A model generated the notes under the pieces. That model was not told the DNA's origin. It did not search any database and saw only the letters and a program-made list of their open reading frames with translations. Source: Ligustrum vulgare (taxonomy: Eukaryota > Streptophyta > Magnoliopsida > Lamiales > Oleaceae). Taken from it: a stretch of 64,000 nucleotides of DNA. This document shows, piece by piece, positions 11,263 through 23,774 of the stretch. The DNA is taken from assembly GCA_963555705.1 (NCBI GenBank), contig OY743172.1, positions 21,699,446 to 21,763,445 on the forward strand. Reading direction: 5' to 3'. How positions within the stretch are numbered: position 1 is the stretch's first letter; each line of letters begins with the position of its first letter. The position numbers and the translations under genes are program-made.

Positions 11263-12160
11263 AAATAATTTATATACGTATTTATTCGCGTGGGATTCGT
11301 ACTTTTAGAAAATGTTATTTTTGAGGATATATATTAAGTAACATGAATGTTTGATATAATCTATAGTTTCAATTTGATGTGAGGTAAAATCGAAAATCGA
11401 CAGCTATTAATTAATTTTTGCAAGTTGATTGATTATTTTAATAGCAGGAAATAAGTTAAAAAAAAACTGAATTTTTATTTGGTATATATTTATATAAGGT
11501 AATTTATTTCATGGTTTGAATTGTTATTTGGTATATATTTATATAAGGTAATTTATTTCATGGTTTAGAATCAGCAGAGTTTGTTTACTATAAGGATGTA
11601 GAACTTCAAAGTCGAAGATGAGTTTTTATTTGTAGAGAATACAATCTTGACCTATGCATTTTCTACATTATGTTTTTGTTCCTCCTATACATCAAGATTC
11701 ACGTTTAATTTCAATTCATTATTTAGTATCATCTATAAAGTTAGTTTAAATGTTCCTGTTGAAGTGTATATTTTATAGTTGAGATGAGTAGTAATCTGGA
11801 AATAAGAATATTTGCATATAACTGTGTCTCATTCATTTCACAGGGGACCTATCCATAGATTCCATAAAGATGCATTTTAAAGCATTTCTCTGACACAACA
11901 AAAATCAGGATTTGAATCATTCACAAATAACATTTACATAATCATGAGCTGGTGTACAAGAGGAGTAATTCCTACAGAGCTTTACAAAATAGACCTACGG
12001 TAAGTAGGGAGATTTTAGGATGGAAACCTGACATAAACATAAAACCAACTCGGAAGTTCAGACTGGTGATTGTTCATCATCATTTAAAGACAGCACCAGT
12101 GGTAATCAAAAGATCAAAAATATATAGTTCATAATACAAAAGAGTGTTGCCCAAGAAATT
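11263..12160. other. Helitron 3' non-coding region after the RPA1-like gene
   Basis: AT-rich, without supported genes. A unit of about 46 bp (ATTTGGTATATATTTATATA...) occurs twice in tandem at about 11478-11521 and 11525-11568. The small plus-strand ORF at 11952-12134 has no recognisable features and I do not call it. Confidence 0.5.
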
Positions 12161-15100
12161 CTAATCAAGTTTATCCGTTGATTTCTTCTTTGTTGGTGAC
12201 ATTGCAACATCAAGTGAAAATAAAGTCCTTTTAGCTGGAGGTGAAGATGAAGATGAAGAATCAACAACAACAATAACTGCATCAAGTGTGTTTGGAACTA
12301 CTGAAGAGCTACCACCAGCTGTCAGTGTATGAGATTGCTTGAATTTACTTGGGACATATTCTTCAAGGGAAACAACTTCAAATTTATAAACAGGCTGGGA
12401 AGTTGTCAAATGTGCCTTTCCACGATCACCTGGACTATGTGACATTGGAATAGCCTTTATGTAGAAAATGTATTGATCTTCAATGTTTAGCCTTATTTTT
12501 CCATCATTGATTCTCTGTAAAAAGTGATTTGAAGTCATAAGTGTAAATATCTGTAGACAGTAAGTGATTGTGATCATATAAAAAATGGCATGATTGTAAA
12601 GAAGGTGCTGACCCCTTTAGAAATTCCCATCAATTTAAAAGCTGAGCATTGTAGATAATCTTCTGCTATTTCTCCCATGACTGATGCTGGTAAAGTTCCA
12701 GTCTCATCCTCTATATGAATTTCAGCTCTTGCTCTAATGGAAAAATAATAAAGATCAAATGAAATGGTAGATGTGCAGTTAAAAAGGAAGATTTTTATTT
12801 AAATTATAGGAGGAAAATGATGACTATATTGAAAGTAACAATAGGAGTAGTATCTTCTATTTCTATAAGTATATAACTAAGGTTTATGTAAATTGATGAG
12901 AGAGAAACCTGGGGATTGCTGCTACATTAGTTGTGTTACAGTAGCGACAATCATAAGTTTCTCCGGCGGTCGTGGCACAAGAAGATCTAAAACAGAGGTT
13001 ACAACTCATGTACCAAAATGGAGAGGTATTCATGTTCACTGTTGCACAACCTTTAACCCAAGATCGAGTTTGATGAAACTGTAACAAAATGTATTGATTA
13101 ATTCATATCATATAAAAAAAATGAAAGGGGGGGGGGGGATTAACCTAACATATATGTGTAAAAGAAAAAAAAACAGTAAAAATGAAAAGGAAAAAATGTT
13201 TTCTTTTTAAATATTTTTTTTCCCAGTGAGAGATCGTGTTTAAAAGTGTATTAAGTGTTGCTGTTATGATAACTTATGTTTGTTTTAAAGAAGTAAGTAA
13301 TTTCATAAGGAAGAATGTGTGAAATGAGATATAGAAAGATGTAATAAATTTGAAATTTTTAAAAGAAAATTGAAAATGAACTATCATGTGTAGTATATAT
13401 ATATATAAAATGTTGTTGTGTCTTTATCTTGTATATGAAACAATTTGTGGAGTTAAGTTTGAAAAACTAATGGTGCATGAATGAAGTGTCAAGATGAAAT
13501 TATTATGTATTATTAAAGTTTAAAGATGGAACATTTACTTTATAGCTTAAAAATAAAGAGTTATGTTCTGACATAGTTCATTTTATTATATTAAATTAAA
13601 TTAAAGATAAGATTAAAGTTAAAGAAAAAAAAAATGGTATCATATTATAGGTTATAAATAGATTAAAAATAGAAGAGTTGTGTTTTGAGATGGTTCATTT
13701 TTTATTTTTTTATATTAAAGATAAAGAAAAAGAAATGGTATCATGTTATAGGTAAATAGAATTCGAAACAAATGTAATTTAATCAAAACTATAACATGAA
13801 GTTAATCTAAGCAACTTGTATACAATTTTTAGCAATTATCAGCTATGAGAAAAGCTGTTTGATTAGACAAGAGAATTGGTCATGTGAAATTCAATTTTTA
13901 GCAATTATTATTTAGCTACCTGTCTGACATTCAACAAACATAAGATGCAAGAAGAAATCTATAGACGTATCACATATATATAGAAGATAAGAAGAAGAGC
14001 AGTGTCATTTTATTTTTACAGGAGTATTATAGTAAGTTTTAAAATCTGAACTTTTACCTTTCCTGTTAATTCATGCACATCTTTCACAGTTGTGAAGTCC
14101 GTGCTTTCCAAAGCAGTCAATTTTTTTGGAGTATAGTATGGTTTTGATGAAGTAATCTCTGCGATCCTATCCGAATTGTCAACAATCCTATAAGAAGGAC
14201 AACAAAAAAAGACGAAAAATGACATTATAAATATAGTACATGAGCAAGACATAAACAAAATGATTGAATATGTATGTGTACCATTTTTGATACTCTTTAA
14301 CTTCAGCAAATGGAAAATCTATGTAGAAAAAGGAGTCTGCAGTTGTGGAAAGAGAGAGACCTAACATATATAATTTGATAAAGACATTAGAAACTGTAAG
14401 TAGTAGTAATAACAAAAGTAAAAATTATTAGAGAAAAATGCAGATTTTATTCAGTTTAGTCTAGAAAAAAACATACCATTGAATGAAGTGACGAGAAGTT
14501 GTGTTGCAATGATCACAGGTGTTTTAGAGATCAAATGAGTTATATGTTGACACTCATTGTCAACAAAGGATGACCACATTGTTAAATTAAGAGTATTAAA
14601 TCTGTGACATAAATAAAAGATGAATAGAATGTACTAAATCCTGTGATGACTTTAAGAGAAAATGTAGAAAAAAATTGAACTTGTCTTATGTATTATATTA
14701 TGATAATAAACATAAAATAGTGTCTGTGTATATAAATAAAAATTTATATGTACTTACTCTTTGTCCATCAACACTATATCTTGCACAGTAGTAAGATTTC
14801 CAGCTTTTGTGTAAAATGGTCTCTTCGGTTTGACATCAAGTACAACTGCAATATAACCTAAAAAAGAAAAAATAACAGAACATTGATTATCAAATAAAAG
14901 TAATGTATTGTGTAACTATACAAATATGTTTCGGTTTCTCATAAGTATATAATGATAGAATAATAATAACAATATATAATAATTGTCAAAATTAAAATAT
15001 CAGTAAAATAGATAGAAGAATATGGAAAAAGTTTTTAATGAAGAATGTATATATGATGAAAATAGTTTTCTTATCTTATGACATAAAGAATAGGATATAT

Positions 15101-16173
15101 GTGTCTGCAAAATTTTTAGTTGATTGAATATATATATGCATATTAATAAATAAAGTTATGTAAAAAAAAAATAATTTAGAATTTCAGATATTTGAAATGT
15201 AAACTGCATACTGATAATGTATATATTAATAATATAGGATAGAAAACATACTAATTTGTTTATTTTTATCATCCATGTAGCTTCTTAACTCTGGAAAAGA
15301 AGACAACTGAAGCTTGCTGAAGATAATTTCATGATACAGCTCATCAACAGGTTCAACTTTTGTTGTTCCAGATAAAGTCCATTGAAGTTCTCCATCAAAT
15401 TTCTTGTACTTTTCTGGTGCTAACCTTACCATTGCATTAGAAATGAGATATGTGTTTCCTAGTATGAGAATATTTTCAAATGCTGGGATGTGATGATCCC
15501 ATATCATTGCTCTAACAGTGTTACCCTAAAAAAGAAATGAATGAGACAATAATTTCATTATAAATAATGTAATTAGAGATGAAGAAGATTCCATAAATGT
15601 AAATAATAAAAGCATAGTAATGTTTCTAAATGTCATGATCACTATACTGTATTCGATTTTTACACATGTATATATATATATACAAATAAATAAATAATTT
15701 ATTTTTAAAAGTTTACTTAAAGAAAGAGACTTGTAATCTAATCTAATAATCTAATCTAATCTAATCTAACATAATTTAATCTAATCTAATCTAAATATAA
15801 AAAAACACAAGTAAATTTTTTGTATTGATTTCATCATCATTAAGATAAGATAAGAATTATTTTATTGTTCAAAAGAAAAGGACAAGAAAGAGAAAAATGA
15901 GATAAGAGGAGGAAATCATGACTGACGAAGTTGGAATAATTTTTTGTTGGAAATTTAAAAAAATGCAAAAGAGAAAAAAGATAGGACAATTTCAAATTTT
16001 TTAAATACATTCTTACAATAACATACCTCTATGTCCATAAAGAGTAAAGTTTGATACTTTTTTGGGCTGTGGAATGATGTTTTAGGATATGATTTCTCAA
16101 CGACAATGATTTTTGATGTCCATTTTTTATGGACAGGAGTAATTTCAGGTATAAGAATTTGTTTTCCAGACAT
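12161..16173 (-). CDS. RPA1-like single-strand DNA-binding protein of the Helitron
   Basis: Nine exons can be joined with GT-AG borders: 16173-16027, 15525-15252, 14857-14758, 14601-14477, 14360-14282, 14187-14058, 13078-12909, 12733-12613, 12514-12161. They total 1,500 bases with no internal stop, giving 499 residues. The N-terminus (MSGKQILIPEITPVHKKW) and following OB-fold region fit the plant replication protein A 70-kDa DNA-binding family. The second-last part has a zinc ribbon typical of the RPA1 C-terminal domain (CATV...PFWYMSC-x2-C ... YDC-x2-C). The C-terminus is Ser/Pro/Lys-rich with KRTLFSLD. Plant Helitrons commonly carry RPA1-like genes, which presumably coat the displaced strand during rolling-circle transposition. 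Exon borders are my reading; RNA is not available. Confidence 0.8.
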
Positions 16174-16504
16174 CTTCAGCTTGTTTCACCTGTGTAAAGA
16201 GAGAGTTTTTGGTTAAATGATGCATTTTTTTAAAGATATATGTATCTATTTTTCATCTATATATGTGGATATATGTAAGAGCAAATAGAATACATACCGG
16301 TTTAGGTTTTGAAAGAGCACAATACTGGCAATACAATGGGAGAACAGATGAACTATTCTGTTATCTTTTTGTTCTTTCTTCACTGGCCGTGTTCAAATTT
16401 TTTTGTGATGAAGCTGTCTGTTTGTAATGTAAATCTAGTAATAAACTGTATATATAGACTCTGTGTATTGTGGACAGAGATATGAATGACGATGTGTGGT
16501 ATAC

Positions 16505-16591
<87 letters not shown>

Positions 16592-16672
16592 GAGCAAAAG
16601 TTGATATTTGTTTGATGTAGTAGGTATGATGAAGTATGGTTAGAAGATTTTTTTTACACTGTCACTGTTAAA

Positions 16673-16715
<43 letters not shown>

Positions 16716-17154
16716 TGTGTATTGTTGACAAAGAGATGGATAATGATGTGTGATATGCAGGAGAGAGAGAGAGAGAGAGAGAGAGAATTTACAAGTATTA
16801 TACACAAATAATAAAGAAAAAATTAAATTGTAGTTTTATTGTTCATTTTTTTACTGTTATGATTCAAAATCTGAAATTTGAAAGATGTGGTAGGTGTAAA
16901 GTAAGATTATGCACACTGTTTATCACTGTTTGCAGTGAAGAAATCTGGCAAAAGTACATTTAGGTCTGTAAATTCACACTTCTTTTTCTTTTCTGATATG
17001 AAAAATAGGTATGGTATGGGGAACAATTGAAAAGTAAGATTATGCACACTGTTCAATACTGTCTGCAGTGAAAAAATCTGGTAGAGTACGTTTAGGCTTG
17101 TAACTTTACACTTCTTTTCTGAAAAAATATGTATGGTATGCGGATTGGTTGTAG

Positions 17155-17190
<36 letters not shown>

Positions 17191-17888
17191 AATGAAAATT
17201 TGATAGTAGAAAGTACTGAATTATTAATAAAATAGAAAAAAAGTGGTACTGTTCTGTCAGACCTGTTCTTGCTACAGTGCAGTGTTGAAAAAAAAAAAAA
17301 AAGTAAGTCACGTAAAGTTGTTCACTTCTCGTATCGTAGAAATAAGTGGAACACAAAAATGCTATATAATTGTATGAAATAAGAAAAAAATATTTGTTTA
17401 TTCACATTAATCTAGTTAATAAAAAAAAAGCTATTTATGTATAGTTTAATATATGTATATACAATATGATACAATATGAAAAGAAAGAATATCATGTAGC
17501 AAAAACGTTTATCAGAATATAATTATTTGGAAAAAGTTTCTAAAAAAATTTGTAGTGAATTTTGAAGTGAAGAACACTTACTGGACAGGGCAATAAGACC
17601 AAATTGATTAATTGGATATAATAGTATTGGTACCTGTGAAAGTATATGAAACATAAAGAAATTAGTAACAAGTAACGACAAAACTTGAACATCATAATAA
17701 CAAGAATTGAACTCAATTGAAAATTACTCGTAAAGTACACAAATTTACCCGCACTAACAGACACCCCCCTTAAATCTCAAACAACGTTGTTTGACCGTAG
17801 TTAAAAGTAACAAAAGCAAATTTGATTTACTTACAAACAACAGTTGTCATGCATTAGTAAAAATTCATTAATGGTTGAGATGATAAAC
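16174..17888. other. Helitron spacer with microsatellites and a ~130-bp duplication
   Basis: It holds a (GA)n run at 16507-16588, a (TA)n run at about 16685-16711, another (GA)n at about 16761-16787 and (GT)n at about 17168-17190. A phrase starting GTAAGATTATGCACACTGTT occurs twice (from about 16901 and from about 17033), each followed by a related ~110-bp stretch. This is the probable promoter side of the RPA1-like gene. ORFs here are made of repeat DNA. Confidence 0.6.
16507..16588. repeat. (GA)n microsatellite upstream of the RPA1-like gene
   Basis: About 41 uninterrupted GA dinucleotides. On the RPA1 sense strand it reads (TC)n, about 330 bp before the start codon, a common arrangement in plant promoters and 5' leaders. 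Confidence 0.95.
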
Positions 17889-18812
17889 CTGGTTTCTTGC
17901 GAGTTCTAGTAGCGGTTTCAAATCTTCTAGGTAAGAAAATACCAGTTCCTGAACGTTCTTTTTTAGTCCCCAGATCATCAAGAAACACCGCATTCATGCT
18001 TGACCCCTGTTGTTCACGTTTCTGCTGAGACTGTTGTAAAGTAGGCCAAGCAGCCATTGATAAGCCCTGAGGACTTTCTCCCTTTTTTGCACCATTCTGA
18101 ACCATCTGTTGGTAGAAATCACTTCCCTGCTGTTGTTTCATCATACGATGCAGCTTGAACTGCTGGAAGTTGACCAAGAAAAACCAAATCAGTAAAGAAC
18201 TTCTCAGATTTTATAACAGTGAAAATAATTACACGAATACTGCACACTTGGGTAGCTTGTATTTGTTGATATGAAAGGTGGCTTTGGGTTGCAGATATCC
18301 CAGAGCCATAATTTGGGTTCTTGAGTGGTAGTGCAACATGACCCGGCTTTCTAGGAGGCACTGGGACTCCACTAACTCTGTTGTTGCTTGAGTAGAATCC
18401 ATTTGCTTCTTCAATCATTTGCATCATAGCCGCCTCCTCTGCAGCCGCATACAGGCAAGCCCACACGGCTCCATCTTTCAAGTTGACACGCGATGGTGAT
18501 GAAACACGCGAAATGCAGCGACTGGACCTCTGCTTGCACTCACACGATCCGATAACATTGCACAGCGTTGATTGTGGCGAACAAGAGAGTCCCATACCCT
18601 GCGGAAAATAATACATTCCAAATTAAACTACATTTCTCATGTAAAAACTAAAAAAGTAGGAGAGGGGAGAGCATACCTTTGAGTTTTTGACGGGAAAGTT
18701 GGGATCTTGAACACAGGAGTAAGCAAATTTTCCAGTTAAGCCAGTGATATAATTATCCTTGTCGTTCTCAGTCTCAATTGACTCAAAAGGTGAACTCAGA
18801 TTGGAGTTGGGC
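17889..18812 (-). pseudogene. Captured host gene fragment (three exons with introns) in the Helitron
   Basis: Three exon-like blocks with proper borders lie between the Rep/helicase stop and the RPA1 promoter: 18812-18677 (acceptor TTACAG, donor GTATGC), 18598-18248 and 18162-17889 (donor GTTTAT). Their translation includes AAAEEAAMMQMIEEANGFY, VPVPPRKPGHVALPLKNPNY, a Gln-rich stretch and a GTGIFLPRR motif followed by RKKPG. This resembles a plant-specific, poorly characterised nuclear protein family whose C-terminus carries GTGVFLPRR. Start and 3' exons are missing, so only an internal piece was captured, introns included, consistent with DNA-level capture by a Helitron. It is oriented like the element's own genes. 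I am unsure of the family name. Confidence 0.65.
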
Positions 18813-18888
18813 CTGTAAGAGGAGTTTTCAAACCAAAAGCTTATAAACCAAGGATCTCCAAATTCCTCAAAATGTTTTTATATTTATA

Positions 18889-21800
18889 CTAAGTGACTGT
18901 TGAATGTACTAAATCAAGTATTTCTTTGTACACAACATTTTTGGTACAATATTGATGTAACAAATGGGATGTTGAAATATGTGGTTTTAATAGTATTCGA
19001 ATATCAGAACTCGATCTACTTCTCGATAATGCAACATAAAGTTGACCATGTGAAAAGACTGGTTCAGGTAAATATAATCCAATGAAATCTAATGTTTGGC
19101 CTTGAGCTTTGTTAATTGTCATAGCAAAACATGGACGAATAGGAAATTGAGTTCTTCTAAAAGGAACTGAACCTTTCTCATTTTCTAATGGTATAAAATG
19201 AATTCTAGGTAGAAATACATGTTTTCCACGATATTCTCCAGTTGCTATTTCAGCATCAATAACATTGCGTTCAAATTGTCTACAAATTAATCTTGTACCA
19301 TTACATAATCCTTCTGAAGGGTTGATATTTCGAAGCAAAATAACAGGACAATTCTTTTTAAGAACAAGTTCATGAGGAGGAATACCATTAGGTGTTAATG
19401 TATTTAAAAAATCTTCGTGAAGATTTCCTTCTGTTTTATCAATCACTTCGTCAAAGCTATAGTACACAAATTTCTCTCCATGGATTCTATTTAATAATAA
19501 GGTATTTATGTGATCAACATTCTCATTTTTTGGAGTTAGAATAACTCTATTGATCATTGTTAAACTACACATATCATAAGATTCAATATTTGGGAACACT
19601 AAATCAATAAGATCATTTAATGATTTCATTTCTTCTTCAAATTTAATAGCGATATTGTTTGACAATTCAATCATACCACAAGTGTGAGTTTCAATGTCAC
19701 TATTACCGATAGAAAGTAGGTACTTAGAAAAGGGAATGTCAAGGTGTGCACGCATATTGCGAGTTAGTGATATTCGTGTAAATGACGGCCATAAATAAGA
19801 GAACACAAGACTTTCTTGAATAATATCGGTTTTTGATCCATTCTGAACCACGGGCAAAATTTGTCTAAAATCACCACCAAAAACTACGACTTTTTGACCA
19901 AACGGCATGTCAATTTCTGTTATATCTCTTAATAACTTGTCCAAAGCTTCAATAGCTGAACGATGAACCATAGGAGCTTCATCCCATATAATTAATTTGG
20001 TCATTGTTAATAGTGTTGCTAATGCTGATTGTTTTCTAATAGAACATGTGAGATTGGAAGATAAATCAAGCGGTATTTTAAACATAGAATGTGCAGTTCG
20101 TCCTCCAGGTAATAAAGATGCAGCAACACCTGAGGAAGCTGTTGCAATAGCAACCATTTTTTGTGCTCTAATAGATCGCAAAAGTGTCTTGTACAGAAAA
20201 GTTTTACCTGTACCACCTGGTCCATCAATGAAAAATAAACCAGGCTTATTATTTAGTATTTTATTTGAGATTTGATCAAATGCATCTCTTTGTTCCTTAT
20301 TTAAGCTTTCAATCATTGATGATAAAGTTACATCATCATCATATTCTTTTGTCTCATCAGAAATCATGGTAGTTAATTTATCATGTTCATTAGTAGAGAC
20401 ACAATATGGAACTAAATTATAATCATTTATATCTTTACCTGAAAGTTCAAGTATATTATTTATATTCTCTAAACTTGCATGTTCAGCTGTAGATTTGGAG
20501 AATCCTTTTAAAATATAATCTTCTATCATGAATTCTTTGTAAGCTAACCATAAAGATTTTAGATCATTAGGTGTGCAAAATAGTAATATTGTTGAGAATA
20601 AACGACGTAATGAGTATGGCATTTGATACAATACAGCTTCAGCCATACATAAATTAGAATTTTTATCTTCATTTAATAGTCCATAGACAGAAGCTGCTTC
20701 ACGAAATGTATTCATTTGAACATTATTTACCTTTTTCAAATTTTCAAAAGATGTTGCACCTTTAATATGGTTTAATAAAATACGTAAGTAATATCGTTCA
20801 CCTTCGTTTGGATTTGCTGAAACAATTCTTCCTATAACATTTTTTTGTTTTCTTGGATTCCAAAAACGACCTTGTGTGTTCCAAACAAAATGAATAGGAA
20901 AATCTCTATATAGTAAAGTTCTAGATTTTTCATTTGTAAGATTCATTTGGAAATATTCTGTAAGCATCGTACGTTTAAGAAAATTGTTGTTAACTATGTT
21001 AGTTAAATTATCAGTGTCATTAAAAGTAATATTTTGCCGATCTTGTAAATGTAATTGAAGGGAAACGATAGATGGAGAATTTTCACTTAAATTGAAACTG
21101 TAAATTCTCCAGATTGCTTCAGGTGCTGATATCCATCGAGCACTTTGGAATTTACTAATTTCATCTACCTCAATGTTTTGTTCGTCATTGTTGACTGAAA
21201 AATTAATTCGATCATGTCCTTTATACACATATTTGTACAAGTATTTCACAGCTTTTACTGTTGAGCAAACTTCAACGTTAATATGATAGTCAAACTTAGA
21301 TAATAGATATGGATTATATGGCACAACCCATCTATTATCTAAAAAATGACCTCTAACCTTCACTTTTTCACCATTGTTAGATCGACGATATAGTGGATAA
21401 GAATTGTTCTTTAGGTTAGTACTTGAGATGAAGTCTTTAGGATATTTATTTTTACACGTTTGATTGTATTCCATACACACATTAGTTGGATTTAGTTGAC
21501 CACATGGTCCATGCATCATATGTTTGATTACTTTTGAACGCAAATAAGAATTGTTAGATTCAGATGGAATTTCACATGAAACAATGTTGTCAATTTGTTT
21601 TGTTGATGTAATTTTAAAACCATGCTTTAGAATAAGTAAAAAATGAGCGTGAGGTAATCCTCGTTTTTGGAATTCAATGACATAAATATAAGCTGCAATT
21701 GGACCAAATATATTCTTGTCAAATAAATCATCCTTTAACTCTTCTAATTTAGCCTTAAAAATACGTGAAATTAAATCTGGACGATTGTGCGTTTGATCAC

Positions 21801-23774
21801 TATATAATAGTTCATTTTTTATTTCAACCCAATTTGGATTACATGTAACTGTAAGGAAAATGTCAGGTTTTCCAAATCGTTGAACTAAAGCCATCGCATC
21901 CATGTACTTCTTTGTGTTATCCCTAGGTCCCCCAGTGAATGACGACGGTAAAATAATCCTTTTACCAATCTTACATCCTCTAGTTTCACCTAAGGAAACA
22001 CTATCAACAATGCCTTGATAAAGGTCTGCTCGTATTTGACGTTGATTTTTTCTAAAGAAGTCTAATCTAGAAGTTTCTATTTTAATATACATATCTACTA
22101 TATATTGTTGAAGCAATCTACCAGTATGAAGGAGGATGATGTTACCTGGATCTCTAATTTGCAACTTATAGCAGTAATATTCCCTCAAGGAAATTTGAGC
22201 TCGCTTACATCGTTTTGTTAGAGCTGCGATTAAAAGAAAAAAATAATGTTACTTTACAAAACAATAATATTTTTAAAAAACATAATAAATTTATAAATGG
22301 AAAAACAAAAGATATTTAAATTCTACTATTTGTTATATTTTTAAATAATTAATAATAGCTACATGTTTCCTCTCTTTCAAATAACTCCTCAGGGGTAGTA
22401 ATGTAATTAAAATCAAGAATAGATGTTTTTTGGAGAGATGGTTGACTTCTACAATGTTTTTTTATTCCTTGATGCCAACCAGGCTCACCATATGGAAAAA
22501 GCAAAGGATATTGAAGTGGATCATAGCAGCCATAAAAATAATGAACACGATGTGGAGTCCCATCATGACCAAAAACACGAATATCTCGTGCAGTTATATT
22601 TGATGAAGAGTTATCATCAACCCAAATCACAGCAACTTGAGAAACAGAAGGTCTATTATAAATTCTTTGGTCAACAGAAGGGTCAGACTTCAAGATAATA
22701 TTTAATGATTCAAACGATTCAAGATTATTCAATGAACGAAAAAACTGAGAATATGGATTCACTTTTAAAACTTCCACTATTTGTTTAATTGTAGATTCAA
22801 TAAACTTGTCTGAAAAACGAAGCCTATTTTCAATTTCATGTTCAGTATAATAAAAATATAGTTGTAAATATGATGGTTCATTATTTGAAGGTAATAAATT
22901 ATTAACATAATGATACACTTGACATTGGACTCTAAAAGTATATATTCCTTTACTATTTTTGCACAATTCTTTGTCGTACTTAACACCAAACGATGTAAAA
23001 GCAAAATGGTTGTTGTATGTCCTTGAGAAATTTCTAAAATCAAATGAAGCATCAGAATTGGACAAATAAAGTTCACGCATTTCTGCAGGCATGTAATTTG
23101 AACATAATTTCACTTCACCGTTTGAACAACAAAATCCTTTTGTTTCTTTATAAAATTTTTTAGCATCACAATAAGAACAAAATGTTGGATCAGGTAAAAT
23201 ATACGGCTCAGAAAGAACATTACTATAGACGTTTAAATTGTGAGCTTCTTCATTGTTGATATTTTCAGAATAATTAAAGTAGTTATTATTTATGTTCGAT
23301 CTAGTCGTTTCATCTTTTCTTATAAATTGAGTATCATTGTTCCCTGTATATAAAAAAATGAATTTACATTTAAAGAAGAATTAACATCACATCATACAAA
23401 AAATTGAAATCACCAATAATTAATCTATATATAACGAAAAACGACATGATGGAGACCTTAAGCCTCTATTTTTACCTTGTATTTCAATACCTTTATCGAT
23501 ATCAATAAATCCAGTGGATGATCCTTCCTCTAAAAATAAAAGAATAAATAATATCAAATTAAGAGATAGGAAAAGTAATATATTTAACAAAAAAAAAAAT
23601 TCAAGAAAGTTTTTTTTTTTTTTCGATATACTTGCATAACTAACCAGAGAAAGTATCAATACGACGCCTATGTCGTACAAATGTATCATTAGATGTCTCC
23701 TGCTTTCTTTTTTTCTCAGCATATAATTCCCGTCGTCTTCGGTTTCGTGCTTCCCTTTTTTTAATATCGGACAT
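18889..23774 (-). CDS. Helitron Rep/helicase (HUH endonuclease plus PIF1-like helicase)
   Basis: Four exons join with GT-AG borders: 23774-23645, 23529-23476, 23343-22363 and 22223-18889. They total 4,500 bases, 1,499 residues, with no stop. The N-terminus is Arg/Lys-rich (KKREARNRRRRELYAEKKRK), followed by the Helitron-like N domain (LQYPLLFPYGEPGW). The Rep domain has the HUH motif GLPHAHFLLIL (about 21649-21681) and the tyrosine motif YLYKYVYKGHD (about 21213-21245). The helicase has Walker A GPGGTGKT (about 20203-20226), Walker B IIWDEAP, GGDFRQILPV, NKAQGQT and YVALSRSRS near the end. All key catalytic residues I can name are present. Rep nicks and joins DNA strands and the helicase unwinds them. 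The gene appears complete. Confidence 0.92.

Noticed and set aside
16361..16597. ORF with a long Leu-Ser run
   Set aside because: Product of the (GA)n microsatellite.
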